Part shown: piece by piece, positions 46,636 through 58,325 of the stretch | How positions within the stretch are numbered: position 1 is the first letter of the stretch | Layout: every line of letters starts with the position of its first letter | Assembly: GCA_018296165.2 (NCBI GenBank) | Contig: JACKQL020000038.1 | Span: forward strand, 62,001-126,000 | Direction of reading: 5' to 3' | DNA length: 64,000 bases | DNA from: Termitomyces sp. T153 | Lineage: Eukaryota; Basidiomycota; Agaricomycetes; Agaricales; Lyophyllaceae | Notes under the pieces: generated by a model | The model's input: the letters and a program-made list of their open reading frames with translations, nothing else | Databases searched by the model: none | Told to the model about the DNA's origin: nothing | Position numbers and translations under genes: made by a program

Positions 46636-48006
46636 CGTAGAACAAATAATTTGCGTGATCCAACGTTTCGTCATCACCAGTGTACAGATGGCTAGACTTC
46701 GAAAAGAAGCTGTAAGCACCTGGAATAGCCAAGTCGTATGGGCAACTTTCATTGGACACTAGTGCTGATCAAGCTTGATTTCGAAGATCCCAGTAAGGTA
46801 AATCTGACTTGGTTTGCTGGTCACCAGCCAAGGACGGGCGTAAAAATTTACCATTGCAAAAAAGTTGGTAGAAGTGGATATAGATTTAAATTCTCATATG
46901 TCAAGATAGATATATGTGTGGAAAGTCATTTCGAAGGAGGAAAAGCACAAAACACATTCTAAGTGAGGCTGGTAACGAGCCCAGGTCGACATTCAATCAT
47001 AGTATAGAACCAGAGCGATAGTTATGCAGTCGTCTGCTTTCGACATCTCCCTGTTGAACACTACTTTCACTCTCCTTTGAGAACAGCTTCTCTGGCACAG
47101 AGCTCCTGGCTCGATTGTCCGAACTGTAGATATTAAGATCTCCGATTTATCTTCCACTCCATTCCAAGTAGAAGCGTTAAACTCGTCGCAGTGCAGCAGA
47201 AGCAGCTCCTCCGACTACATCCGAAAATTATCTCTACAACTCGATCGTTCAGGTTTCTTCAGCCCTACTTACTAACTTACTGGCCATGGATGGATACGGC
47301 TGGGTTGTTTTGGGGTTGTACCAGTAGCTGTGCTTGAGAACAGTGTCCGAATAGTCGCTTATGTAATGCCACAACTTTAAGTTTCTGTCAAGTCACCCGA
47401 AGCGCGAATGCTGTCTATAGCTACTATCATGGCGTTCCCATTTCCCACTTTGTCATGCATATCATGCTCAGCTATAGCTGTTCCAACTCCTGAAGTATAT
47501 AAACCGTTCGGAAATCCGGCATAAATTATTTACATGCGTAGCTGAAAGCCGCCTCACTAGCAGTGCATTGTTTACTATTGGGCAAAGCCTGCTCGTTAGG
47601 CTCAGGCTGGAGCCGCGAAGCACTCTCGGAAAACAGTCATCAATCAACGAAGATCAGTGTAGAATTAAAATCTCGACTCAGGCTATGCAGGCCGTTCGAT
47701 TCGGTGTGCAGGTTATGGCTGGAATTATGTCCTTTAGTGGCCGACTTGCCGCCAGCTGCACCTTGCAGCCGTATACGAAGAGAAGAGTTCCTTGCGTATA
47801 AGAAGCTTGCCCGGCCCTAAGTAGCTTTTGCATTCTACGTAGTCCACTTCTCGTCGGCGGATGGACGTCATGCCGTGATACGTTTAAGGTGACAGCCCAT
47901 GCTTTTTCATCGGATCTAATTCATTTTATGGGCTGGGGACTGTCATCTGTTCTCATTCTATTCTGTCCCCACTCCTTTCCGGCTCTTTTGAACTTTGCAT
48001 CGGTTG
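46636..48006. other. 1.4 kb without a recognised gene
   Basis: Only short open frames (46738-46962, 47563-47820) lacking known motifs and splice support were seen. The last part should contain the promoter of the DUF6534-like gene. Confidence 0.4.
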
Positions 48007-49857
48007 ATGTTGTCTCCAAAACCCGAGTCGTTGGGCATAAACCTCTCACAGACTTTTGGGCCGATTTACTGGGGTGTGTTCCATCATTTACTTCGAGCAA
48101 TAAGGACCTCATACTGGTTCCCAATCAGGTTTCGTCGTGTCCTTATTGTGAGCAAGTGGACACAAACCAGTGTTTGAGCATGCGTTGAGACTGTTTTTGA
48201 CAGTCTGGGAGGAATTACAATTGTTCAAGGATACATCTATTTCTTTGCTGGACAGAAAGATAAGCTCCTTGTGCGATGGACTGTACGCTTCCCCCCCTTG
48301 TTCGATGTGTCTGTTTCCTGACTATTCATGACTTCAGGCCTTTTTAATGTTGTCTGTGGTCTCCTACCCCCTGCAACTGCAAGCTTAAATCAAGGTTCTC
48401 CGCAGATTTATGGACCTTGCCTCCTCTGCCTTGATCGCACAATCCGTTTACTACTATCTGGCCAGTTCTTTCATCTTCCATCATTCTTGCAAATATCTAA
48501 TCAGTGAGGTCATTACTTTCGACTATAGATACCAAACTTTGGCTCATTGCTACCCCTTATTTCCGTTACACCGTACGTGTGCACCCACTTTTTAGGGGTA
48601 CTCGCGTAACATCAATTGGACGTCAGAGAACTATCAGCAGAATGCCTCATTTCGACGATGATTACCTTTAAGTGAGCGTTATCAGGTATCCATCATGAAT
48701 CGACGCCTTAACTTGCAATAGTTCACAGATGTACTTTGTGTATCAACTGTATATTGGTAAGTCGGGGCACGATTGAATGTACTGAGGCTGAACCTATGTC
48801 CCAGTCAGGCGTCTGAATAAAGGAAGATGGCTGATTCTGGGAGTTATCGTACGTGAGGCCTGTCTTTCTTATGAAGAAGCTCATTCTCTTGACAGAGTGG
48901 CTGTGCCTTTATGGCGTTCGGTAAGCCTCACTAAATTATCACTGTTTCTGAATCCTGATCCGGTCTGCACTGCACCACATGTACAGCTGGTGGTGTCGGT
49001 ATGTATGACCTTTTCTATTTGGACGTTCTCTTGATTTTGGTTCTCAGCGTGTGTGGTGACAATGTATATATTTCACCGCGGAGTACTTGCAAACAGAAAC
49101 GACATGTTCGCTGTAAAAATGTTTCCAAAAGTGGGCACTGCGCCTGGCTGATGAACATGGCTTACAGATATTCTTCGGTTTCGCCAAAGGGTTCGGTGCA
49201 CTTGCCGACATTCTAGCAACGATCGCAATGTGCATCTACCTTACAGGCTCGAGAACAGGAATTCTAGAGTCAGTTTCTTGAGCCTGGCTATCGCTACCAA
49301 CCTGATATTGATCTTCGACGCAGCACCAATTCTCTCCTCAGAAGACTTGTTGGATTTGTCATTCATCGCGGTGCCCTGGTCACCCTTATACAGTCTCTCC
49401 TTTTGATAAGTTTTTACGCTGCTCCTCACAATTTGTATTGGTGAATTTGATTCGCCATCTTCATCGCTCAGTGCTTATTATTGATGAATCGAACCATTCT
49501 ACAGGCTTGCATTTCACATCAATGTCACTAAGTTGTATGCAAATACCTTCTGTAAGTTGAGCACATCCGTATCATCTTCGAATCGTAAACACACATTGAC
49601 GCCTTCTACAGTCGCAATGTAAGCCCGGCATTTCCATTGTAATGCCCTTTTGATTTATGCCCTTCGTTCCCTTCGTTCTTAGGCTGAATGGTCGGAACCA
49701 CTACAAAGAAAGGCGTCACACCCGCTCTTCGGTACTCGCACCGAGTCTCACAACCACCAGTTGCAATTCTCAAAAGATCGGCCTGCGTAACGAGCACTAC
49801 GATCTTCACGCATTTGACCACGAATCACAAGTATTTCGAAACTTTTTCTTCGCATGA
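48007..49857 (+). CDS. DUF6534-like seven-helix membrane protein
   Basis: The chosen start gives MLSPKPESLGINLSQTFGPI then YWG and an intron. Exons then read GITIVQGYIYFFAGQKDKLL, DLASSALIAQSVYYYL, MYFVYQLYIVRRLNKGRWLI, GCAFMAFAGGVG, FGFAKGFGALADILATIAMC then IYLTGSRTG, RRLVGFVIHRGALVTLIQS, and AFHINVTKLYANTF with LNGRNHYKERR after an intron. This order (helices, a Lys-rich loop, the SRTG and 'TKLY.N...A.LN.R' ends) fits the large basidiomycete family annotated as DUF6534, whose role is unknown. The tail is hydrophilic and ends at TGA 49855-49857. Many small introns are needed. I did not find a definite disabling change, but not every splice site was verified. Confidence 0.65.
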
Positions 49858-52675
49858 TTGACTCGGCTGATATCAGTCTATTCAGAGGGACAACGAATCT
49901 ATCGTTAGAGCTGCTATGCCGACAGTCACCAAGACGGTGGAAGTTGCGGATATCTGATTCAGAAGTAGACCATCTTTACTGGCTGCATGTTTTCGGATGC
50001 TTTATCCTTAGCCCGCTTACTCTCGTTATAATTTTCTCTGCGCATGGTGCAAGCTAGTGTATTGCATGTAAAACAGTAGATTTGGGTAAAGTTGAAGATA
50101 CACTCGATCTTGATCATACAGTATGATAGCTGGAAATTGATTACGATAGGCTTCCATAACTGGGCAAGAAGTTATTTACGCCTTTTGGTCACGCTTTTGA
50201 CAACATGACCTCGTAACTACCTCCAGTTCCTCTGCTATAAATGTATGTATACTCAATTTCTTCGCAGAGAGCTCTGATTCTCTCGTTGCTGTCCCTTCCT
50301 CTCTGTGCCCACCTTATTGGCAATGGCATCCTCTTCAGCCATCTTTTAGACAGGCCCACTGCAGACACAGTCGCGTAACAATGAGTCGGTAAAGATTGAC
50401 GTATTGTCTACGGAGTATGTATTTACCTTCTCTTCGCGCTCGAGTTTTTTCTATCTCGTGTGAAACGCGCAAAATGCAACTCTGGCTCCGACCGTTCAAA
50501 ATTGTATGTCTGGGATTGCATGGAACCATTGACCTTATCGCTGAGAGAGTGGGGAAGTGAGGAAGGATTCTATCTCTTGGGTCGATCTAAGGTTTGGTGT
50601 TCTCGATGGATCTGAGTACGCCTTCCTTGTTTTCTGCACTAGTTTACATAAATTCAAATTTTGCTTGACTTTTGCATTTCTGACGATACATCCTTTCACG
50701 AGCTCACCCGCATTCTTCGCCCCCAGAGTTCTCTCTCACCGATCAACCAAACCAAACTCATCCAGCCTATATCGATAGCTGCGTCCAGAAGGACACCATA
50801 TGACCTTGCTGAACTCGAGTATTGTAAAGAGAGGGCTACTGAGGACGAATTCAGTGTGTGGTCGGGCCGGGGTTGTTACCTGGACTATGAGGATGAAGCA
50901 ACGAAAATGGTGAGTAATTGATGTATGGTCACTGTTCTACACGGGATTGCTGGTCAGAAGGGTAAATTTAGATTTTGAATATGACCTTGACGGGGGTGAT
51001 TTTTCCTTGTTCTTGTGGTCATGGAGAATTGAAGTATATTATTTGGCATCGTAGACCGTGATTGACCATGCGAGACGCATCTTCCGGACTTTGCACCCAT
51101 AGACTCCGCGCTTTGATGATGAGATTGACGCGTTCTCAGCGTCGTGTGATTGGGGTCCAAATTGGCTGGTAACGAGCCACGTGCTAAACTTGAAGCTGCT
51201 GGAAGTCATGCGGAGAGCAGCATGCTAGGTGATGATTCGCTCCCTGCCTCGTCTGCGCCTAAATCGGTGCTGGCTGTTGAGGCCGGTGGAAGTGCACTGT
51301 CGTCATTTTTGCGAACAATAATGGGCATCAGGCTTTAATTTGTACGTGTACCACTATATCTCATCTCATCTCACTTGTTTACAGTGTGACGCTCTCTTGA
51401 GGATGTCAGAAGGAATCAACCGGACAATAGAATGCCTCTAGGAATTTGAGTATTCGGCTTCTTTCCGACTTTTTGTTCGTGGCAGCATGGATCGGTGGTG
51501 CAGGCCGCTCCGACTTGCTGACTTTGAACCCCTCCATGTACGAATCTCAAACCTAATATCCCTACTGGAGCCTACTACGTTTGTGACAAATGACGTCGCT
51601 CTCCTGCAATCCGCCATCATCAAGCAAAAACCGCGGTTGAGCGCTCAGGCGGGGGAATACCTCCCCGGCAATGAAGGATCGCATATCGTATCGATCGCGA
51701 AGCTATCCGGCATACACTGCGCCACCGCAATTCATACGTCTTTTCACCGATGAGTGCACTTGGGGTGCACTTCAATTTTTGAGATTTTTTGGCTGTGTTA
51801 TGCGCCTCTGATTAGCCGTCCCGTGAAATTAATCCTGACCTGATGCGAAGACGCTTACGTTTATGTGATGCAGACCCAGATTACGCGTGGCGTCGCTTTG
51901 CAGCGTTCCCTATGCGGGCTGATGAAGCGGGTCGGAAATTGTGTGAGAAGGGATGAAATGGGCGGTGGATACATTGATGTGTTTGTTGGGCCATAATCGA
52001 TAATGAGTACGCTGGTGCTTGGAGGTACGCTGGTACGCTAGGGTAGTATCTGGGGTTGCTTCTGCAAGAGTCGGAGAAAAGGCGAGAGGTTCTGCGTTTG
52101 TTGGTCAGCGACGCTGCACAGGTGGGACGTTTCGTCAGAACTTTCTTGATCAATAAGCTACGTGACAATCATCTACAATGTTACCGGCTTGTTAACTGTG
52201 GAAGTAGAAGGGCCAACGAGAAAGGCGATTACATAAACATATTCTTCAAGGGCAGGCATTGAGGACGACGGGTTTAATGCGCCAATTTTGATCGAATGTG
52301 ACGAAGGAAAGAGCTTTGCACAGCCCCTGCCGAACGATCGTGCCGAGAACGGCTTCAAGTCATAATTTTACGCACAGGAGTCCAAGAAAGGTAGGCGCCT
52401 GCGACACACAGGCCTCCAGAAAAGTTTGTTCCCGCCCTTGAGTCGAGCTATGTATGGAATCGCGTGTGCACTCTGTCGGCTTCATTTGACTCTTCCGAGA
52501 AATTGAGAGTTGTCGGAAGCTGTGTCACAGCCGCAAAAATTCTCACGCCTCTGACTGATGTGGTCCTCTCGAGTCGACGAGACAACGACTTTCTTTAGTA
52601 TCCATCCCCGAATTACCAATCCACTCAGGTTCCCCTTCATATACTTAACTAGATCGCTTCTTTTCATTCCTCAAG
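49858..52675. other. 2.8 kb with short open frames of unknown coding status
   Basis: Three plus-strand stretches look faintly coding: 50661-50921 (SRRTPYDLAELEYCKERATE, EFSVWSGRGCYLDYEDEA), 51150-51338 and 51487-51753 (MDRWCRPLRLADFEPLHVRI). CpG is normal. They could be exons of one hypothetical gene, but I could not join them convincingly and recognise no family. No RNA gene was seen. The promoter of the zinc transporter should lie near 52400-52675. Confidence 0.3.
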
Positions 52676-54498
52676 ATGCCACCATCGAGGTACTACATAG
52701 AGCTCCCAACCCCCGTTGTAATGGGTGATCAAGCAGAAGACGCTCGAATCGTTGTCATGACAGCGATTCTTCTCATATCTCTTTTTGGTACTCATTCTGA
52801 CCGTATCTAAAACATGTTGTACGCGAGCTCATCTTCTTATATAGCTGTGTCTTTCCCGGGATTATCGAAGCGGCTCCCATTTCTGAAAATATCGCACCTC
52901 GTGTTCTTCATAGGAAAACATTTTGGCACGGGTATGTTTCGATGACCGCACGATTGTCTTTCTCGGTCTAGAAACTATGCTGATACTGTGATAGGTGTGA
53001 TTTTAGCGACTGCGTTCTGTCATCTCCTTCCAGACGCTTTTGCATCTCTACAAAAACCCGATGTTGATCGAACGTATAATGGAATTAGCAAGTGGACAGG
53101 ATTGATCATGTACGTTTTTCGCTTGAGTCAAGCTTCCAATTTCTTATGGAATTGCTTAGATTGGGATCAATCCTTGCGATATTCCTCGTTGAATGTAATA
53201 TTTCTTGGCAATTATATCAAGCTTTACAATAAATGACTCATAACTGACTCTCAGACATATCTACATCATTCGTGGACCACCTCCACTCCAAACCCTCTGC
53301 ACCTACCTCTCGTGTGCCTTCAGCTTCTCCCTCACGTTCCAAAAGTCCGCTGCGCCCCACTGAAGCAATCATGATACCCGCCGGACCGTCTTCCGAATTA
53401 CATTTGCGGACCCCGATACCCTGTGGATCTCGCAACTGCGTTCATGCCCCTACAGAACCTACAGAACGAACACCGCTCTTACATACACCCACCACACGGC
53501 CTAGACGTGAACGTGCAAGGTCATTAGGTAACATCGACGACGATGCGTTATTGTCGTCGCTTATCTTCTTGAACGCATCTCGGTTGTCGCGCGGAGGTAG
53601 TCTGCATTCTAAGCTAAGTAGGTGGAGCCACGAGGAGGCATGTGTGTGTCACATGCGAGTGATGCATGCGCAGGCGCATGAGATGGGTGCGGTGTTCGAC
53701 GATGATGAGCATGAAGTAAAGGAGGATATGACTCTGACGATCGGAAGGAAGAGACAGGTTGTTGGTATTTTGGTATTTTCCTTTCCTTTCTATCATGATG
53801 TCGTGATACTGATGATGAATTAGATTCTGCAATTAGGTATCATGATACATTCTCTCGTGATAGGTCTGACACTTGCTATTACCTCTGGTGTCGATTTCAG
53901 TGCGTCTCTCTCCTTTTGTTTCGTTCTTCCTTCCTTCCGCTCACTCTACGATAGCATCACTTGTAACGGCAATAATATTCCATCAGTTGTTCGAGGGTCT
54001 ATCTCTTGGCATTCGGATAGCGGGTCTTCCGCCAAGTCCGACTTCCGGCCCACGATGGCTAGCACCTACCCTTTCCATCCTTTTCGCTATCACAACACCG
54101 CTCGGTATGGTTGTCGGCATGCTCGCCTTCCCTTCCACGCGAGCAGGAGATTCTGGTGCGTTCTATCCCTCTTATTCCTCTTTCCACTTCGATTGTCCTT
54201 GCTGAGGAATGAATACGTCTATCCAGTTCATCTAGACCTTACGCAAGGTCTGATGGCAGCCATCTCGGCGGGAATGCTCATCTATGTCTCCACTGTGGAA
54301 ATGCTCGCGGGCGATTTTGTGTTTGGAGATGTGGGCGGGAATCATGGGCATGGGCATGGGCATGGACATGGACATGGGCGGCTTGACCAGCAAGATGAGG
54401 ATGAACGTAAGGGGTCGGCGGTGAGGCAGAAGGTACTTGCGGTTTCCAGTTTATTGACGGGTGCAATGGTAATGGCACTTGTTGGACTTGGGGAATGA
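52676..54498 (+). CDS. ZIP-family zinc/iron transporter
   Basis: The start gives MPPSRYYIELPTPVVMGDQA and spliced exons give a typical fungal ZIP transporter. Segment II reads GKHFGTGVILATAFCHLLPD, with the metal-channel HLLPDAF. A long cytosolic loop of about 190 residues (53270-53760) is Ser/Pro/Arg-rich and includes CVCHMRVMHAQAHEMGAVFD. The channel helices read MIHSLVIGLTLAITSGVDF (HSxxIG) and IIFHQLFEGLSLGIRIAGL (HQxFEG), separated by an intron near 53896-53950. A short loop before the last helix has NHGHGHGHGHGHGR, a metal-binding His run. The protein ends MALVGLGE at TGA 54496-54498. It should move zinc or iron into the cytosol across the plasma or vacuolar membrane. All key His and Glu residues are present. 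Confidence 0.92.
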
Positions 54499-54655
54499 TT
54501 CCTCACGCTTCTACTAACAAGGTTGTGCTCGAACTGTATTTATATTGCTCTGGATACTCCTACTTGATATCTGTACACCTATCATAGGCCTGTGGCCACT
54601 CTTGTAGATATTCATCTCCTAGTATTTATTCGCACTGTATATCCTTTAATTTCTT

Positions 54656-55015
54656 CTATCTGAATGCAATGAAGTACATTGAGATGATACAAAGGAGGAA
54701 CCAGATCGACCGGGAGGGGCTTGAATTGCTTAAATGTTGAAGGAAGTTGGGCCTAGGTTTGGGAGTGGGTCGCCCACAATGGAAGACTTGTTGGATCTGC
54801 AGCTGTCGCAAGCTGACACGAGGTTCAGGTGTAGAACGAATTAAAGCCGGCTGGCGAGAAAGCGGGTGCGGGTGTGAAGGAGCAAGTAAGAACGAGGGTG
54901 CTACAGCAGGAGCAGGGGCAGGAGCCAGGATTACAGTGGGGGCAGGAGCTACGACAGGAGCTTGAGCCCTGCGTTTGACGCGGCTAGGACCCGCCACATA
55001 AGTGAGAGTCAGCAC
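54656..55015 (-). CDS. Hypothetical Pro/Ala-rich protein, probably the last exon of a longer minus-strand gene
   Basis: The minus-strand frame opens with MLTLTYVAGPSRVKRRAQAP and has a long Ala/Pro stretch, then a short hydrophobic end (SIWFLLCIISMYFIAFR) that could be a tail anchor. Minus-strand sequence upstream (55500-55030) may supply earlier exons (SWVQIRDDPDTHIRP). The family is not recognised and low-complexity composition could create a false open frame. Confidence 0.3.
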   Translation of the reverse strand: MLTLTYVAGPSRVKRRAQAPVVAPAPTVILAPAPAPAVAPSFLLAPSHPHPLSRQPALIRSTPEPRVSLRQLQIQQVFHCGRPTPKPRPNFLQHLSNSSPSRSIWFLLCIISMYFIAFR

Positions 55016-56238
55016 AACGCCTCTCGCAAGTAAGGAACTTGGTCCGGATGTTTCGCCTGGCTGGGTTGGGATACTTAAACAAAGAGTAGGTCAGTGGTTA
55101 TGATGAGGTAAGGGAAGGTCTAGGTACCTACTGGTCGAATGTGCGTATCTGGATCATCACGGATCTGGACCCAAGAGACGCGATACTTAGTGCGGGGAGG
55201 GAGGTGGCTTGGGGCCCGATGAGGACGTCCATTGGAGTGAGAGTCATTCGGGATGGCATCGTAGCAATAGACGGTCGCTTGTGGTGGCTAACAGGGTCTT
55301 GGGTCAGCTTTCTTCAAGTTCCGGCTGTTGGACTTGTACTCGAGCATTGGGTTCTCTGGAAACTTTATACAGGCTACCGCTTTGATGAGGACAGAAACAG
55401 TCGAAGCAGAAAAAGACAAGCACGATCAATGCACAGATGCCAAAGAGGAGTTCTGGAGTGCTCGTGCCAGTGCGCTTTGATCAGGATCAACTGATGAAAC
55501 TTGTTTCCTACTGACGGTATGTGACCCAAGCATTGAGAGATGGATAACGATACGGAGGCGAAGATGAATACAATTAAAGGGCCCTCAGCTAGCGCTTTGG
55601 AATTGTATGATAGGCTGCGAATAAAATCGAGGGAGACGATGAATTTACTTGGAGAAGCTTATGACAGCATCCCTTATGTCCTAAAAACTGAAGTGAAGCC
55701 AGTTCGATCTATCTACGTCAACATACTATTAAATTTCGTCTTGAAAGATAAGTTGTTGTGATGGGGCAGGTCAGAACGGTCGAGGTAATATTGATGGGCT
55801 GCCTGCCAGACTCTGATACGTTGATTGGTTAGAGCAACTAGCAACTGGCTAATCGAGTGCCGGTAAGCTAGCGCTGGCCGAGTGGCCAATATTTTTGATT
55901 GGTCTCCACTCGAACTGCTTCTACTGGCGAGTTTAAACAGCTGTCCAGTTCCCTCCAATTTTTCAAGTGCTCTACGTTGGACTCATTACTGTGCATAACT
56001 TCGACTCAAGGTGCAATATACCTTCACTCCGTAGTTCATTGCAAGGTTTGACAAGGCACTGCCAATGTAGGATCACCTTCTGATTGTCAGCGAGTGCTGT
56101 ATAGGTATCCATGATCTGTTCAGTGGTGACATTGGCAGTTCGAAGGCTTCAAGGACTATTAAAAAACCAGCTCAGAATATTTAATAGGAAGAGGTACCTT
56201 CAGTCGGATTCTCAAGCTGTATCCGTCCCTTTTGATCG
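55016..56238. other. Interval with short open frames only
   Basis: Plus-strand frames at 55141-55494 and 55540-55761 lack recognisable motifs. The first overlaps possible minus-strand exons. Nothing else is supported. The promoter of the GPCR-like gene lies at the right end. Confidence 0.35.
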
Positions 56239-57554
56239 ATGTCGGCGACCGTTTCTTCGCAGGATACCAATGACGCAACTAGCATCATTGTATTCAATGT
56301 GCTCGCATTCCTAGGAATCTTTGTAAATGCGATTGTTCTGATTCCAACTCTATGCTTTGGTGTCCGCAGGTGGAAAGCATGGTCTTACCTCATTTCGTCT
56401 TTCCTTTTCTTTTCTTTGTCTTTCACAATCACTGTCGGGTGGCAGCTGGGGGTGGAACTTCCACCCTTTGGACTATGTTTTTTGCAAGTACTTTTGATCT
56501 ATCTATCCCCAATGATGTAGGTCATTTTGACTGCTTTTTCCAAGTTTCTTGTGCTTACTTTCCCCGCACTTCTCATATCTGCTTTACATAAAGAGTGGCT
56601 GTCTCTTACACGTATTTTGTGATCGTTGTGAGCCCTAAATTTCACTATCTTGCGATATCATTGATGTCCATTCATTTCAAGTGTTGGACGAAGGTGCCCG
56701 TTGCACGCAATTCTTCATCAAGAACGAGATCTCGAATACTGGTTTCTACTAGTAGAGTGGTTAGTAGCAATGTCGCTACTCTATCTCTTGTAAAAACTAA
56801 ACCTGAGATCGAAGATTGCCGTCTTGCCTTGGCTGGGACTCACTGGATTGTTTTTGACTGTCTTTCTCGTAAATCCTGAAGTAACCTACGAGGATTTGTT
56901 GCTATACTTACTATCAGCACGTAGATCGTTGATGATCCTTCAATGGTTGCACCTACGGATGGTCGGTTCTATTGCCACCTTACATCTTCAATACCGTAAG
57001 TAGACGTTGCAAACCTTTTCAATATTGAATCCATGCAAAGAGCTGAAATTCAGGGCATTAATCAATGTCGGCGCTATAATTTTGTGCTGTCTAATAGGAA
57101 TTCCCCTCATGTGTAAGCTCGATTGAATCGCTTCGAAGAAACCTGAGTTTTTTGAACTCATGACACTAGTCTCGATGGCGTATACACTGTACAAAAATAG
57201 GGGGGAAAACAAGCACTCAGGTGCTATACTCTCTTTGTATATACGGTTGTCTCTATTTAGCCTCCTCGTCGTCGCCGGATTAAGGTAAGTCTTAGCTCCT
57301 AACTTCTGTCAGCTCTGCTAATACAGTAGAATCGAAAGTCTAGTGATAAGCACCATCGACACCATGGGTGAAAATTTGCGTTCTTTGAGCTTTAATTTCA
57401 TACTCGTACTTAGTAAGAAAATCCCATCGGCTCAGATACCCCGAAGCTGATTCCGTTTGCGGTCGGAAGTCCCCGTAGTTGGCGGGGTCGTTTTCGGTAC
57501 CAAGAAGGTGCATACAGAGAGAAAAGTATTGTTGCTCGATTCATTGATCCGTAA
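56239..57554 (+). CDS. GPCR-like multi-helix membrane protein, basidiomycete family
   Basis: The start gives MSATVSSQDTNDATSIIVFN, then helices VLAFLGIFVNAIVLIPTLCF and WSYLISSFLFFSLSFTITVG with WQLGVELPPFGLCF after it. Later exons give VILTAFSKFLVLTFPALLIS, LPWLGLTGLFLTVFLVNPEV, VDDPSMVAPTDGRFYCHL (an extracellular loop), INVGAIILCCLIGIPLM, a loop KNRGENKHSGAI and LYIRLSLFSLLVVAGL. ESLVISTIDTMGENLRSLSF precedes a hydrophilic tail. The seven-helix pattern resembles a repeated basidiomycete family distantly like G-protein-coupled receptors; ligand unknown. The stop is 57554 if the intron at about 57412-57434 is used, otherwise 57450. Intron edges in the middle (56600-57300) are approximate, and a TGA-like interruption near 57123 may be an unrecognised splice site or decay. 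Confidence 0.55.
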
Positions 57555-58325
57555 TTCAGGACCTCCTTGGGGCTTGGCTATTTTGGAGAAATCGGGAGAG
57601 GCTCGTGTCCCCTCCCTTGACTTTGGTTACGGAGACAATCGCGGTTGAAGATATTGCCTAAAGTAAACACGATTGTTTCTTGTGTGTATCTGACTTAGTG
57701 GACCCATTAATACCGAACTTGGCTCAGTTTTGATAGAATTTTCCTGGAATCCGCCTCTCAGAAACCGTCAATTTCAAACCAATTTATTCCACAGTTAGTG
57801 TAGAACTACGCATGACCAAGATCTCGATATAATCAGTAACGCAGTGTGATAATTCATCTAGCTCGAGCTCGAGCTTGAAGACGACCTAGTCTCACGAAGT
57901 GCAATTCAGCAGTGGAGGTGATCTTGAACCGTTGAGTATGGGCCGTTGCGAGCACGGCGGACCCGAGATCTAGGTCATAATAATATATTGTATGACCCAA
58001 GTACAGTGTTAATATCTACGTTATCACTATTGGGGTACCAATTGTTGAGAATACGTGACACAAGTCACATTTCCTATGTTTTCTTTCTTCGTTACAAGTC
58101 ACACCTCAGTGTCGTTATTTCTTCCACTGAGGTGTAAGCCATTCATTATATCGTATACATTACCTCTGCTAACACATCGTAGTATTTACCTCGTGTTATC
58201 AGGTACATACTTTTAATATTAGTGTCGTTATTTCTTCCACTGAAGTTATTTACCTCGTGTTATCAGTCCCTAACTCCCCAGAAGTCGCTCTGCTCGATCC
58301 GTGACCGGTCCTGCCTCAACAGGTT
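57555..58325. other. Interval upstream of the copia element, possible LTR or leader
   Basis: It is CpG-normal and holds no gene. Direct repeats near its end (58108-58266) and the nearby start of copia gag suggest that part of it is the element's 5' LTR, but no LTR border was fixed. Confidence 0.4.
58108..58266. repeat. Interleaved direct repeats before the copia gag
   Basis: agtgtcgttatttcttccac(tga) occurs at 58108 and 58221. tatttacctcgtgttatcag occurs at 58183 and 58247. The two pairs are 113 and 64 bp apart, which suggests a partial duplication with deletion. Confidence 0.85.

Noticed and set aside
55141..55494. 117-codon plus-strand frame as a gene
   Set aside because: It has no motif or splice context, and the opposite strand offers equally plausible exons, so neither is supported strongly.
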